Shown in pieces: positions 8,611 through 16,459 of a DNA stretch of 64,000 bases; positions within the stretch are counted from its first letter, which is position 1; each line of letters begins with the position of its first letter. The position numbers were made by a program, and so were the translations under genes. The notes beneath the pieces were generated by a model. It was not told the DNA's origin, made no database searches, and was given only the letters and a program-made list of their open reading frames with translations. The stretch is from Bordetella genomosp. 10 (GTDB taxonomy: Bacteria; Pseudomonadota; Gammaproteobacteria; Burkholderiales; Burkholderiaceae_B). The stretch is taken from the NCBI RefSeq assembly GCF_002261225.1, contig NZ_NEVM01000001.1, positions 1,674,001 through 1,738,000 on the forward strand, read 5' to 3'.

Positions 8611-9599
8611 ACCTGCCTTTCCGCTTTTACGCTTTCGTGCTGACGCTCGCGGCCCTGTCGGGCTGCGCCTCGCAGGGCAAGCCGCCGCCGACCATCTCGC
8701 TCGATGAGCCGGTGCAGGCACAGCCGCTGCCCGAACCGCCCAAACCGGTGGAAGTCGTCGCCGTGCCCGAGCCGCTGGCGCTGCCGGCGCAGTTGAAGCC
8801 GCTGCCGGAGGTGGACGAGGCCACGCCCGCGCCGGAGCCGGCCGACGAGAAGGTGCGCGTCTCGCGCGCCAATGCCGAGGCGCGTATCGCGCCAACCCGC
8901 GAGGGCTACGTCAATGCGATCCAAGTGTGGCCGTACAGCGACGGCGCGTTGTATCAGGTCTATGCCGCGCCGGGGCGTGTCACCGTGGTTTCGCTCCAGC
9001 CCGGCGAGGAACTTGTGACCGTCGCCGCTGGCGATACTGTGCGCTGGATCGTTGGCGACACGTCCAGCGGCAGCGGCGAGGCGCTGCGCGTCAACGTGCT
9101 AGTCAAGCCCACCCGATCGGGCCTGAAAACCAATCTGGTCATCACCACCAGTCGCCGGACGTACCTGCTGGAACTGACCTCGACCGAAAAGGCATGGATG
9201 GCCTCGGTGTCATGGGACTACCCGAAAGATCGGATGCTGGCCTTGCATCGCCAGACACAGGCGGCAAGCGCCGCCGCGCCGGTCGATACCGGCTTGTCGC
9301 TGGAGAAGATCCGCTTCCGCTACGCGGTGTCGGGCAGCAATCCGCCGTGGAAGCCGCTGCGCGCCTTCGATGACGGCGAGAAGGTCTACATCCAGTTCCC
9401 GCCGGGCATTGCCCAGGGCGAGCTGCCGCCGTTATTCGTCATCGGAGCACAGGGCGACGGGCAACTGGTGAACTACCGCTTCCGCTCGCCGTACTACATC
9501 GTGGATCGGCTGTTCGGTGCGGCCGAACTGCGCCTGGGCGGTGATGGTGGTGACGTGGTGCGGATCGAGCGCACTGACGGCGTGGCGCGGAGGAACTGA
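8607..9599 (+). CDS. trbG: TrbG, outer-membrane complex lipoprotein (VirB9 family)
   Basis: A 330-residue protein beginning at the ATG that overlaps the trbF stop; the upstream open frame belongs to other genes. The N-terminus has a lipoprotein signal with LAALSGC (Cys about residue 20), then a proline/glutamate-rich linker and a VirB9-type beta domain (WPYSDGALYQVYAAPGRVT, then LQPGEELVTVAAGDT). The C-terminal lobe has KVYIQFP and the YRFRSPYYIVDRLF segment that contacts the VirB10 homologue. It is part of the outer-membrane core with TrbI. Confidence 0.94.
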   Translation: MNLPFRFYAFVLTLAALSGCASQGKPPPTISLDEPVQAQPLPEPPKPVEVVAVPEPLALPAQLKPLPEVDEATPAPEPADEKVRVSRANAEARIAPTREGYVNAIQVWPYSDGALYQVYAAPGRVTVVSLQPGEELVTVAAGDTVRWIVGDTSSGSGEALRVNVLVKPTRSGLKTNLVITTSRRTYLLELTSTEKAWMASVSWDYPKDRMLALHRQTQAASAAAPVDTGLSLEKIRFRYAVSGSNPPWKPLRAFDDGEKVYIQFPPGIAQGELPPLFVIGAQGDGQLVNYRFRSPYYIVDRLFGAAELRLGGDGGDVVRIERTDGVARRN

Positions 9600-9601
9600 C
9601 A

Positions 9602-10885
9602 ATGAGCCAGGACGACACTCCCGACCTCGCCGCGCCGCAGGCGGCAGGCAAGATCGCGCCCGAGACGGTGGCGCTGCGCGCCCAGCCGCGCCCGGTCACG
9701 CGCCTGAACCGGCGCACGTTGGCCATCCTCGCCGGCGGCCTGTCAGTCGCCGTGCTCGGCGCGCTGATGTGGTCGCTGCAACCGCAGCGGCGTGGTGCTG
9801 GTGAGCAGACCGAGCTTTACAACGTCGACCGCGTCTCCAAGTCTGAAGGGCTGGATGCGCTGCCGGCGGACTACTCCAAGCTGCCGCCGGCCTTGCCGCC
9901 CACGGTGCCCGAACTGGGGCCGCCGCTGCCGGGCGATCTTGGCCCGGCCATCGTCAAGTCGCAGCAGCCAGCGACGGCCGCCTATGCGGCCCCTGGAAAC
10001 GACCCGAACGATGCGCTGCGCAAGGAAGCCGAAGCGGCCGCGGGTTCATCGGTGTTCTTCCGCTCTGGCACGCAGAAGGCCGCGCCGGTGGCGCAGTCGC
10101 AGGCGGCCGCCGCGCCGGGCTTCGCCGCCAATGCGGCGTTCGACCCGATGGCTGCCGGGCCGGCCTCCACGGCGGCGCAGCCTGCTGACCCGGCGGCGAT
10201 ACAGAACCGGCAAGACCAGAAGGAGGCGTTCCAAAAAGCCGGAACCACGGAAACCCGTAATTCCGGCACCCTGACGCCGCCGGCTTCGCCGTATCAGGTG
10301 ATGGCCGGGACGGTCATCGCCGGTGCGCTGGTGACGGGCATCAAGTCGGATTTGCCGGGCGACGTGATCGCCACGGTGACGGAGCCGGTCTATGACACGG
10401 CTACCGGGCGCTTCCTGCTGATCCCGCAGGGTTCACGCATCCTGGGCCGTTACAACAGCCAGGTCAGCTACGGACAAAGCCGCGTGCAGGTGGTGTGGAA
10501 CCGGATCATCCTGCCCGACACGTCTTCGCTGACGCTCGACAACCTGGTCGGAGCCGACCCGGCCGGCTATGCCGGGCTGGAAGACGACGTGGACTACCAC
10601 TGGGGCCGCATCTTCGCCGGCGCAGCGTTGACCACACTGCTGGGCGTCGGCGCCGAGCTGGCCGCGCCGGAGAACCGCCAGGATGGCGACCGCATCATCA
10701 TCGCCGGGCGCGACAGCGCGCAGGACAGCATCAACCAGGTCGGCCAGGAGATGACCCGGCGCAACATGAACATCCAGCCGACGCTGACCGAGCGGCCGGG
10801 CCTGCCGGTTCGCATCATCGCCAACCGCGACTTGGTGCTGCGGCCCTACCAGCCGTTGTTCTTCAACAAGGGGACTTCACGATGA
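9602..10885 (+). CDS. trbI: TrbI, trans-envelope channel protein (VirB10 family)
   Basis: A 427-residue VirB10 homologue. A cytoplasmic N-terminus is followed by one membrane helix near residues 38-60 (RTLAILAGGLSVAVLGALMWSL), a long Pro/Ala-rich periplasmic linker, then the conserved beta-barrel domain from about residue 235 (YQVMAGTVIAGALVTGIKSD, LPGDVIATVTEPVYD, IPQGSRILGRYNS). The end RPGLPVRIIANRDLVLRPYQ is typical. It spans both membranes and gates the channel. It is the last intact gene of the trb operon; its stop overlaps the ATG of the broken DUF2274 gene. Confidence 0.95.
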   Translation: MSQDDTPDLAAPQAAGKIAPETVALRAQPRPVTRLNRRTLAILAGGLSVAVLGALMWSLQPQRRGAGEQTELYNVDRVSKSEGLDALPADYSKLPPALPPTVPELGPPLPGDLGPAIVKSQQPATAAYAAPGNDPNDALRKEAEAAAGSSVFFRSGTQKAAPVAQSQAAAAPGFAANAAFDPMAAGPASTAAQPADPAAIQNRQDQKEAFQKAGTTETRNSGTLTPPASPYQVMAGTVIAGALVTGIKSDLPGDVIATVTEPVYDTATGRFLLIPQGSRILGRYNSQVSYGQSRVQVVWNRIILPDTSSLTLDNLVGADPAGYAGLEDDVDYHWGRIFAGAALTTLLGVGAELAAPENRQDGDRIIIAGRDSAQDSINQVGQEMTRRNMNIQPTLTERPGLPVRIIANRDLVLRPYQPLFFNKGTSR

Positions 10886-11123
10886 CGACGCGCAAGCTGC
10901 GGCTCGGGCCGCTACCAAAACGGAATCCACGAAGCTGACCTTTGCCTGCCCAGCCAGCCTCAAAGCCGACCTCGATCACTACGCCGCGCTGCACGCGCAG
11001 GCGTATGGCGAGGCGGTCGATGCCGTGACGCTGATCCCGCACATGCTGGAGGCGTTCATCGCCGGCGATCGGGGATTCAGGAAGGGAGGCGCTGCCAAAG
11101 CCGCGCCGCCGAAGCCAGGCTGA
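10882..11123 (+). pseudogene. DUF2274 protein of the ICE, frameshifted after codon 13
   Basis: In Tn4371-type elements trbI is followed by a small DUF2274 gene. Here the ATG at 10882 encodes MTTRKLRLGPLPK and then runs into a TGA at 10936. Moving one base back within the AAAA run at 10917-10920 restores a continuous frame to the TGA at 11121: TESTKLTFACPASLKADLDH, then YAALHAQAYGEAVDAVTLIP and a basic Pro-rich end. A single A appears to be missing from an expected five-A run. Either the gene is inactivated or this is a sequencing error in a short homopolymer. Function of the family is unknown to me. Confidence 0.75.
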
Positions 11124-11411
11124 CGATGCCGCTTCCCCTTGTCGGCCATCCCTCGAACGCGCAGCCCAAGGCTGCGCGTTCGTCGTTCTGGAGAGCTGCG
11201 GCCGATTGGACTATGATGAAAAATAAGCCCGTCATCTGCTGGCAATCATCCCCCGATGCAGCACGCTCCGGCTTTCTACCGCGACGCTCTCATGTGGCTC
11301 CTAGCCCACAACGCCGCAGCTCCGCAAAGCGGCCCAGAGTAGAGCTAACCCCGCGTCCCATATAGACTTCCAGCCATCCGGCCGGTTTCACTAAACGCTT
11401 GACACCGGCCC
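11124..11411. other. Non-coding right end of the ICE
   Basis: Apart from the hairpin at 11154-11182, I see no supportable gene here. A 79-codon frame at 11126-11365 has no recognisable domain and no good ribosome site. The interval separates the last ICE gene from the truncated Bug receptor gene and is probably the terminal non-coding strip of the element. Confidence 0.5.
11154..11182 (+). terminator. Hairpin ending the trb operon
   Basis: A perfect 13-bp stem (CGAACGCGCAGCC with its exact reverse complement) closes a 3-base loop CAA, 31 bases after the last conjugation gene. There is no clear T run after it, so it is either a weak intrinsic terminator or a structured 3' end protecting the trb mRNA. 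Confidence 0.55.
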
Positions 11412-12362
11412 TTTTTTGATTTCCGACGCCACGAAATCCCGCAGGACGTCCGGGCCGCCGGGCGTCAGGTCGATGGAGCGGTCCGCGAAATAACGTTTTT
11501 CCTGCGGATCGGCCAAGCCATCGAGGATGGCGGCGCTGAGCTTTTGCACGATCGCCTCCGGCGTCCGCGCGGGGGCGAACACGGCGTGCCAGGTGGCCAT
11601 GCTGTACCCGGGCGCCACGCTTTCCGCGATCGTCGGCACGTTCGGCAGGGACGCCAGCCTATGGTCGCTGGTGACGCCCAGGGCGAGCAGCTTGCCGGAC
11701 TGGATGTGCGGCAGCGCGTTGGGCGCATTCTCGAACATCGCGTCCAGGTGCCCGCCCAGCAAATCGTTCATGGCGCCCACGCTGCCCTTGTAGGGAATGT
11801 GGGTCAGGTCCGTATGGGTCATGGACTTGAACAGCTCCCCGGCCAGGTGCAGCGAGGAGCCGTTGCCGGCGGAGCCGAACTGGATCGCGCCGGGATGGCT
11901 CCTGGCGTACGCGGTGAATTCCCGGATGTCCTTCACGGGCAGCTTCTCGGGATTGATCACGAGGATCATGGCGCTGGAGCCGATCAGGGCGATGGGCGCG
12001 AAATCCTTCACGGGGTCGTAGGGCAGCTTGGGATACAGGCTGACGTTGATCGCATGCGTGCTGATCGAACCGGCGACCAGCGTGTACCCGTCGGGCGGGG
12101 CCTTGGCGACGAAGTTCGTCCCGATGACGCCGCCCGCGCCGACCTTGTTTTCCACGATCACCGACTGCCCCAGGCTCTGGCCCAGGTGCTGGCCCACGCG
12201 GCGGGCGATGACGTCCACCGGCGAGCCGGCCGGGTACGGTGCAATGTAGGTGATCGGGCGGGTGGGCCAGGGCGCCGCCTGGGCATGTGCGTCGAGCATG
12301 CCGGCGAAAGGCAGGCACAGCGCGGTCAGGCAGGCTTGCCGCCGGCGCAGGGATACGGTCAT
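11391..12362 (-). CDS. Bug-family (TctC-like) receptor, C-terminus replaced at the ICE junction
   Basis: A 323-residue periplasmic solute-binding protein of the tripartite tricarboxylate transporter family. The signal peptide runs to about residue 28 (MLDAHAQA), then the Bug signature PWPTRPITYIAPYPAGSPVD, VENKVGAGGVIGTNFVAKA and PDGYTL. Such receptors bind carboxylates. The ending is odd: relatives in this window continue after this point for 8-14 residues with patterns such as KWREVIAKAGIKAE, whereas this one reads EIKK then GPVSSV and stops. It lies 93 bp downstream of the FMN dehydrogenase gene on the same strand, so the two may be co-transcribed. Ligand unknown. Confidence 0.88.
   Translation of the reverse strand: MTVSLRRRQACLTALCLPFAGMLDAHAQAAPWPTRPITYIAPYPAGSPVDVIARRVGQHLGQSLGQSVIVENKVGAGGVIGTNFVAKAPPDGYTLVAGSISTHAINVSLYPKLPYDPVKDFAPIALIGSSAMILVINPEKLPVKDIREFTAYARSHPGAIQFGSAGNGSSLHLAGELFKSMTHTDLTHIPYKGSVGAMNDLLGGHLDAMFENAPNALPHIQSGKLLALGVTSDHRLASLPNVPTIAESVAPGYSMATWHAVFAPARTPEAIVQKLSAAILDGLADPQEKRYFADRSIDLTPGGPDVLRDFVASEIKKGPVSSV
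11412..11420. other. Candidate right attachment site (attR) of the ICE
   Basis: The run TTTTTTGAT lies inside the 3' end of the Bug receptor gene, exactly where that protein departs from the usual C-terminal pattern. Tn4371-type elements integrate at short T-rich sites resembling TTTTTCAT (from memory); this is similar but not identical. The left copy is outside the window, so the call rests on the truncated gene, the T-rich sequence and the end of the ICE gene set. Confidence 0.4.
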
Positions 12363-12455
12363 GGTTGTCTCCGGGAAAATGCGGTTGTCGTTTAATTGTT
12401 TTCTTTCGGTTTCGATGCCTGAGGAGGGATCAAACCGGTGGCGGGGAAACGCCGC

Positions 12456-13706
12456 TCATGGCCGTACCCGGCGGCGCAAGTGCCGGGGACCCAGGTCGGC
12501 GGGGTTCAGCACCCCCAGCAGGCTCATGTTGCGCACCATTTCCGTGACGAGGATGCCGATGGCGTGCGTGATGCCGGCCTGGCCGCCCACGGCGCCGGCG
12601 TAGTTGAAGGGCCGGCCCACGAAGACGAATTTCGCGCCCAGCGCCATCGCCATCAGCACGTCGCCGCCGCGGCGGACGCCGCCGTCCATCATGACGGCAT
12701 AGTCCGGTCCGACGGCCGCGACGATCTCGGGCAAGGCCCGCAGCGGCGCGATCGCGCCGTCGAGCTGCCGTCCGCCGTGATTGGAGACGATGATGCCGTC
12801 GGCGCCCATGTCGCGCGCCAGCACCGCGTCTTCCGGCGAGAGGATGCCCTTGATGATGAAGCGGCCGCCCCAGCGCTGCCGCATTTCCGCGATGTGCGCC
12901 CAGCTCAGGTGGTTGCGCGCCCCGAACTCGCGCATGACGTTCCTGGCGATGATGGGCGCGCCGCGCTGGGCGTGCGAGTTCTCGAAGTGAGGCATGCCAT
13001 GCCGCAGCAGCGTCTTCAGCATGGTGCCCAGCAGCCAGCGCGGATGGGTGATGCCGTCCCATGCCAGCCGCGGGCCGGGGCGCAGCGGCGTGGAGAAGCG
13101 GGCGCGGATATTGTTTTCCCGGTTGCCGGACACGGCGACGTCGGCGGTGACCACCAGGGTCTTGAAGCCGGCCGCCTTCACGCGGTCGACCAGGGCGGCG
13201 ATGCGGGCCGGTTCGCCGGGCACATAGGCCTGGAACCAGGCGCGGGGATTGGCGGCCGCCACGTCCTCCATGCGGATCAGCGACGAGCCGCTCATGATGG
13301 CGGGGATGCCCGCCGCGGCGGCCGCCCGGGTCTGGATCAGGTCGCCCCGATAGGCCGACAGGGCGCTGATGCCCATGGGCGCGATGCCGACCGGCGCGGC
13401 CCACTGCTCGCCGAACAAGGTCGTCGTCAGGTTGCGCCTGGAGGTGTCGTTGAAAACGCGGGTCACCCAGTCATGGTCGGCGAAGGCGTCCTCGCTGCCC
13501 CGCAATGCGCGGTCGGTCTCGCAGCCGCCGCTGATGTAGGCGAAGATGGGCGCGGGCAGGTGACGCCGCGCCGCGTCCTCGAAGTCCGCCAGGGACAGCA
13601 CGCGTTGCAGGCGGCGCGGCACGTGCCAGCCGCCAGCGGCCGACGGCTTGCGCGGCGCGGTATGGCTGGCGATGGGGTAGTCCTGGATGCGGAGCTCGGT
13701 TTGCAT
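12456..13706 (-). CDS. FMN-dependent L-2-hydroxyacid dehydrogenase (LldD/mandelate dehydrogenase family)
   Basis: A 416-residue enzyme that oxidises an L-2-hydroxyacid to the 2-oxoacid using FMN; the substrate (lactate, mandelate or other) is not determinable. The start is the ATG at 13706 giving MQTELRIQDYP; the frame is open far upstream but runs under the divergent LysR gene. Family motifs appear in order: PIFAYISGGCETD, PVGIAPMG, MSGSS, WFQAYVPG, LVVTADVAVSGNREN, the Lys in IIKGIL near residue 283, and SNHGGRQLDGA near residue 310 with the catalytic His and the substrate-binding Arg. FVFVGRPF closes the FMN site. A LysR gene lies divergently 93 bp away and probably regulates it. Confidence 0.9.
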   Translation of the reverse strand: MQTELRIQDYPIASHTAPRKPSAAGGWHVPRRLQRVLSLADFEDAARRHLPAPIFAYISGGCETDRALRGSEDAFADHDWVTRVFNDTSRRNLTTTLFGEQWAAPVGIAPMGISALSAYRGDLIQTRAAAAAGIPAIMSGSSLIRMEDVAAANPRAWFQAYVPGEPARIAALVDRVKAAGFKTLVVTADVAVSGNRENNIRARFSTPLRPGPRLAWDGITHPRWLLGTMLKTLLRHGMPHFENSHAQRGAPIIARNVMREFGARNHLSWAHIAEMRQRWGGRFIIKGILSPEDAVLARDMGADGIIVSNHGGRQLDGAIAPLRALPEIVAAVGPDYAVMMDGGVRRGGDVLMAMALGAKFVFVGRPFNYAGAVGGQAGITHAIGILVTEMVRNMSLLGVLNPADLGPRHLRRRVRP

Positions 13707-13770
13707 GATGGGCGCCAAAAGGGAAGCTACGGATGCTAGAACGGAACTCGCAAGCAATGGGCGATAATTC

Positions 13771-13780
13771 GTCGATCGAC
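13771..13780. promoter_or_regulatory. Palindrome in the divergent lysR promoter region
   Basis: GTCGATCGAC is a perfect 10-bp palindrome, 20 bases before the lysR ATG and about 65 bases before the divergent dehydrogenase ATG. The position suits a LysR binding site, but a classical T-N11-A box is not evident. Role inferred only from position. Confidence 0.3.
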
Positions 13781-13799
13781 ATGTGAGTATTTCTTGACA

Positions 13800-14696
13800 A
13801 TGAAGCTTCAATACCTCGCCACGCTGTCCGCCGTCGTCGCGCGCGGCAACCTGACGGCCGCGGCCGAGCAGGTCAACCTGACGCGCAGCGCGGTCAGCTT
13901 GCAGATGAAGCAGTTGGAGGCTTGGTTCGGACAGCCGCTGTTCGACCGCTCCGGGCGCAACGTCAAGCCGACCGCCTTCGCGCGCGAGGTCGTGCGCACG
14001 GTCGACAGGTCCATGGCGGAGCTGGAGGCCTTGCGCCGCCACACGGACAGCGCGCCGGCCGGGCGGGTGCGCCTGGGCATCACGGATTCTGCGCAGACCA
14101 CCTTGCTGCCGCTGGCGTTCACCGACCTGCTGCGGCGCGCGCCCAAGGTGGAGCTGCACATCGAACGGGGATCCACGCCGCTCCTGCTGGACGCGTTGAA
14201 GGCGGGAAGGATAGACGTGGCGGTGCTGATACGCCCGCCCACGGGCGGTTCGCGCCGCTTGCTGTGGACCGAACTGCTCGACGAGGAGATGGTGCTGGTC
14301 GTGCCGCGCTCGCTGCGCCCGGCGCCGCCCGCGCAGATCCTGCGCGAGCAGCCGTGGATCCGCTTCGATCGCGAGCTGGTGGCCGGGCGCATGGCCGCGC
14401 AGTACGTCGAGAAGCGGGTGCCCCATTGCCATGCGCTGGTGGAGATCGCCGGCATCGATGCCATCGTCGCGCTGGTGGGCGCCGGGGTCGGCGTCTCGGT
14501 GCTGCCGCGCCTGCGTCCCGAGCATCTGCAGGCGCATGCCGTGCGCGAGATCGCCCTGGGTCCCGACGCCCCGATCCGCAGGATGGCCATGGTCCGCCGC
14601 AAGGCCGACGGCGATCATCGCCTGCTGGATCTCGTCGAGTCCGCGTTCCAGGAGGCGGCCGGGAAACTGCGGAATGGGGCGGGGCGGGCCTGGTGA
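13800..14696 (+). CDS. LysR-type transcriptional regulator
   Basis: A 298-residue LysR protein. The winged helix-turn-helix occupies residues 1-60 (MKLQYLATLSAVVARGNLT, then AAEQVNLTRSAVSLQMKQLE and FDRSGRNVKPT). An effector domain begins with GRVRLGITDSAQTTLLPLAF at about residue 88. ATG at 13800 was chosen over an in-frame TTG two codons upstream because it matches the usual LysR N-terminus. It is divergent from the FMN dehydrogenase gene, so it probably controls that gene and the adjacent Bug receptor. Effector unknown. Confidence 0.9.
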   Translation: MKLQYLATLSAVVARGNLTAAAEQVNLTRSAVSLQMKQLEAWFGQPLFDRSGRNVKPTAFAREVVRTVDRSMAELEALRRHTDSAPAGRVRLGITDSAQTTLLPLAFTDLLRRAPKVELHIERGSTPLLLDALKAGRIDVAVLIRPPTGGSRRLLWTELLDEEMVLVVPRSLRPAPPAQILREQPWIRFDRELVAGRMAAQYVEKRVPHCHALVEIAGIDAIVALVGAGVGVSVLPRLRPEHLQAHAVREIALGPDAPIRRMAMVRRKADGDHRLLDLVESAFQEAAGKLRNGAGRAW

Positions 14697-14891
14697 GCCA
14701 GGGCGGCGGGGATGCGCGGCGGGCTATCATGATCGTGTTTACCCGGGGTCTGGCGTTTGGCGTCCATGAGCGCCGGTTCGATGCAAGGGTCGTTCATTCT
14801 TGCGTGAAGGAATCTTGCGCGAGGCGAGGCGAGACGGGACACGGCTGCCTTGCGGGAAGGGAGCCCTGATCCCGCGACTGGAGGAGGCATG

Positions 14892-15761
14892 ATGGATGAA
14901 CTGCGTTGCTACAAGACGATGCCGGTGTGGAACGCCCAGACGCTGCCCGAGGCATTCCGCCGCCGCCACAACACCCAGGCGGGCACCTGGGCGCGGTTGT
15001 CGGTCCTGAAGGGCTGGCTGGATTTCGAGCTGATGGACGAGCAGGGCGCGGTGACCGCGAAGATCCATTGCACGCCGTCGAGCCCGCCGCCGCGCATCGA
15101 GCCGCGGCAGTGGCATCGCATCGGGGAGGTCAGCGCCGACGTCGAATGCCAGTTGTCGTTCCATTGCCTGCCGGAAGACTATTTCGCCAAGAGGCATGGC
15201 CTCACGCGCACGCATTCCGAAGTCATCGAGGCGGCGGCGGTAGTGGTGCCCGGCCGGGCGCTCGACCTGGGCTGCGGCAACGGGCGCAACGCGCTGTACC
15301 TGGCCATGCGGGGGTTCACCGTGGACGCGTGGGACAAGGATGTCGAAAGAGTGGCCAACCTGCGGCGCATCGCCGCGGAAGAGGGGTTGATGGGCATTCA
15401 AGCGCGGCAGGTCGACCTCGAGGACGTCGCCATCGAAGGCGCCTACGACTTCATTCTCTCGACGGTCGTCCTGATGTTCCTGCGGTCGGCGGCCGCCGCG
15501 GCGCTGATCGGCCGGATGCAGGACGCGACGGTCCCCGGCGGCTGCAATCTCATCGTGACGGCCATGGACACGGCGGATTGTCCCTGCCCGGTGCCGTTCC
15601 CCTGCACCTTCGGCTTCGGCGAATTGAGCGGCCGCTACCAGGGCTGGGAGCTGCTCAAGTACAACGAGCTTCATGGTTCGCTGCACAAGACGGACGCCGA
15701 GGGCAAGCCCATCGTCTTGCGGTTTGCGACGCTGCTGGCCAGGAAGCCGCGAGCCTCCTGA
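14892..15761 (+). CDS. tehB: TehB-like SAM-dependent methyltransferase with N-terminal DUF1971 domain
   Basis: About 289 residues in two domains. Residues 1-90 form a small beta-rich DUF1971/TehB-N domain (YKTMPVWNAQTLPEAFRRRH), and residues 105-287 form a class I methyltransferase with the SAM motif RALDLGCGNGRNALYLA near residue 122. The EDYFAKRHGLTRTHSEV linker is characteristic of TehB. TehB proteins methylate tellurite and give tellurite resistance; that substrate is inferred from the family. The start at 14892 or 14889 follows the Shine-Dalgarno GGAGGA. The tail PIVLRFATLLARKP fits family members. Confidence 0.88.
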   Translation: MDELRCYKTMPVWNAQTLPEAFRRRHNTQAGTWARLSVLKGWLDFELMDEQGAVTAKIHCTPSSPPPRIEPRQWHRIGEVSADVECQLSFHCLPEDYFAKRHGLTRTHSEVIEAAAVVVPGRALDLGCGNGRNALYLAMRGFTVDAWDKDVERVANLRRIAAEEGLMGIQARQVDLEDVAIEGAYDFILSTVVLMFLRSAAAAALIGRMQDATVPGGCNLIVTAMDTADCPCPVPFPCTFGFGELSGRYQGWELLKYNELHGSLHKTDAEGKPIVLRFATLLARKPRAS

Positions 15762-15867
15762 CGGCTGGGCAGGCCATTTCGGGGACGCCTCTCGTCTTCC
15801 ATTGCAACGCGCGCGCGGAAGGCTTACCGTGGGACAGATACTTGCCACGGGTCAAGGAGGTGATGTC

Positions 15868-16329
15868 ATGAATGACGATTTTCATCGTCCCACATTCGGG
15901 AGCGCGGTCTTTTACGAAGATCCCCGGGCCGCCATGGAATGGCTGGAGAACGCCTTCGGTTTCGCGCGCAACATGGTGATCAGCGACCAGGACGGAAAAC
16001 TGGTCCATGCCGAGATGCGATTCGGCGACGGCTACATCACGCTGGGCCCGAAATGGGCCGATTTCGTGGACATTCCCGCCTCGATCGGCGGGAAGAACAC
16101 GCAGATCATCCATACCCACCTCGATAGCGATATCGACGCGCATTATGCGCGCGCCAAGGCGGCGGGCGCGGAGATATTGCAGGCGCCGGAAGACCAGTTC
16201 TACGGAGACCGGACCTATCGCGCCCGCGATCCCGGCGGACACGTGTGGACGTTCTCGCAAACCGTGCGCCACGTGTCGCGCGAGGACGCGGAGCAGGCCA
16301 GCGGGCTGAAGATCGAGGGTTGGCATTGA
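15868..16329 (+). CDS. VOC-fold (glyoxalase/bleomycin-resistance family) protein
   Basis: A 153-residue protein with two beta-alpha-beta-beta-beta modules: FGSAVFYEDPRAAMEWLENA with FAEM-like HAEMRFGDGYITLG, and THLDSDIDAHYARAKAAGA with YGDRTYRARDPGGHVWTFSQ. The second module is the standard VOC C-terminal signature. The ATG at 15868 was chosen because a near-perfect Shine-Dalgarno AAGGAGGTGA lies just upstream. It follows tehB on the same strand with a 106-bp gap. The substrate cannot be told; family members include glyoxalases, epimerases and antibiotic-binding proteins. Confidence 0.85.
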   Translation: MNDDFHRPTFGSAVFYEDPRAAMEWLENAFGFARNMVISDQDGKLVHAEMRFGDGYITLGPKWADFVDIPASIGGKNTQIIHTHLDSDIDAHYARAKAAGAEILQAPEDQFYGDRTYRARDPGGHVWTFSQTVRHVSREDAEQASGLKIEGWH

Positions 16330-16459
16330 AGCCCTTCCCATGAGGGATACGCATGATCGCTGCGCGCGGCGCGGAATTTCATATCCTGGACTGGTAGTCC
16401 CGCTATTCGGCACTTCCCCTCTCGCATAATGGCATCGATGGCGACGTCTACGTGCGCCG

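Larger units (their letters stand above)
1..11420 (+). mobile_element. Right end of a Tn4371-type integrative conjugative element
   Basis: The stretch carries traG, a CopG-like gene, then trbB, C, D, E, J, a K-like lipoprotein gene, L, F, G and I, and a DUF2274 gene, all on one strand and tightly packed. This is the known order of the mating-pair-formation module of Tn4371-like elements, where it lies next to the right attachment site. The integrase, origin of transfer and relaxase are not in the window, so the left end lies upstream of base 1. The right edge is inferred from the last trb-linked gene and from a truncated chromosomal gene just beyond it. Confidence 0.75.

Noticed and set aside
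10911..10925. Programmed -1 frameshifting in the DUF2274 gene
   Set aside because: The codons before the slip are CCA AAA, which is not an X-XXY-YYZ heptamer, and no downstream pseudoknot was apparent; a lost base is simpler.
11126..11365. A 79-codon frame after the DUF2274 gene
   Set aside because: No recognisable domain, poor ribosome site, and it spans the strong hairpin at 11154-11182; it lies in the non-coding end of the ICE.
13794..13799. TTGACA, a consensus -35 box, just before the lysR ATG
   Set aside because: It touches the start codon, so it cannot serve lysR itself; no matching -10 box for another transcript was evident.
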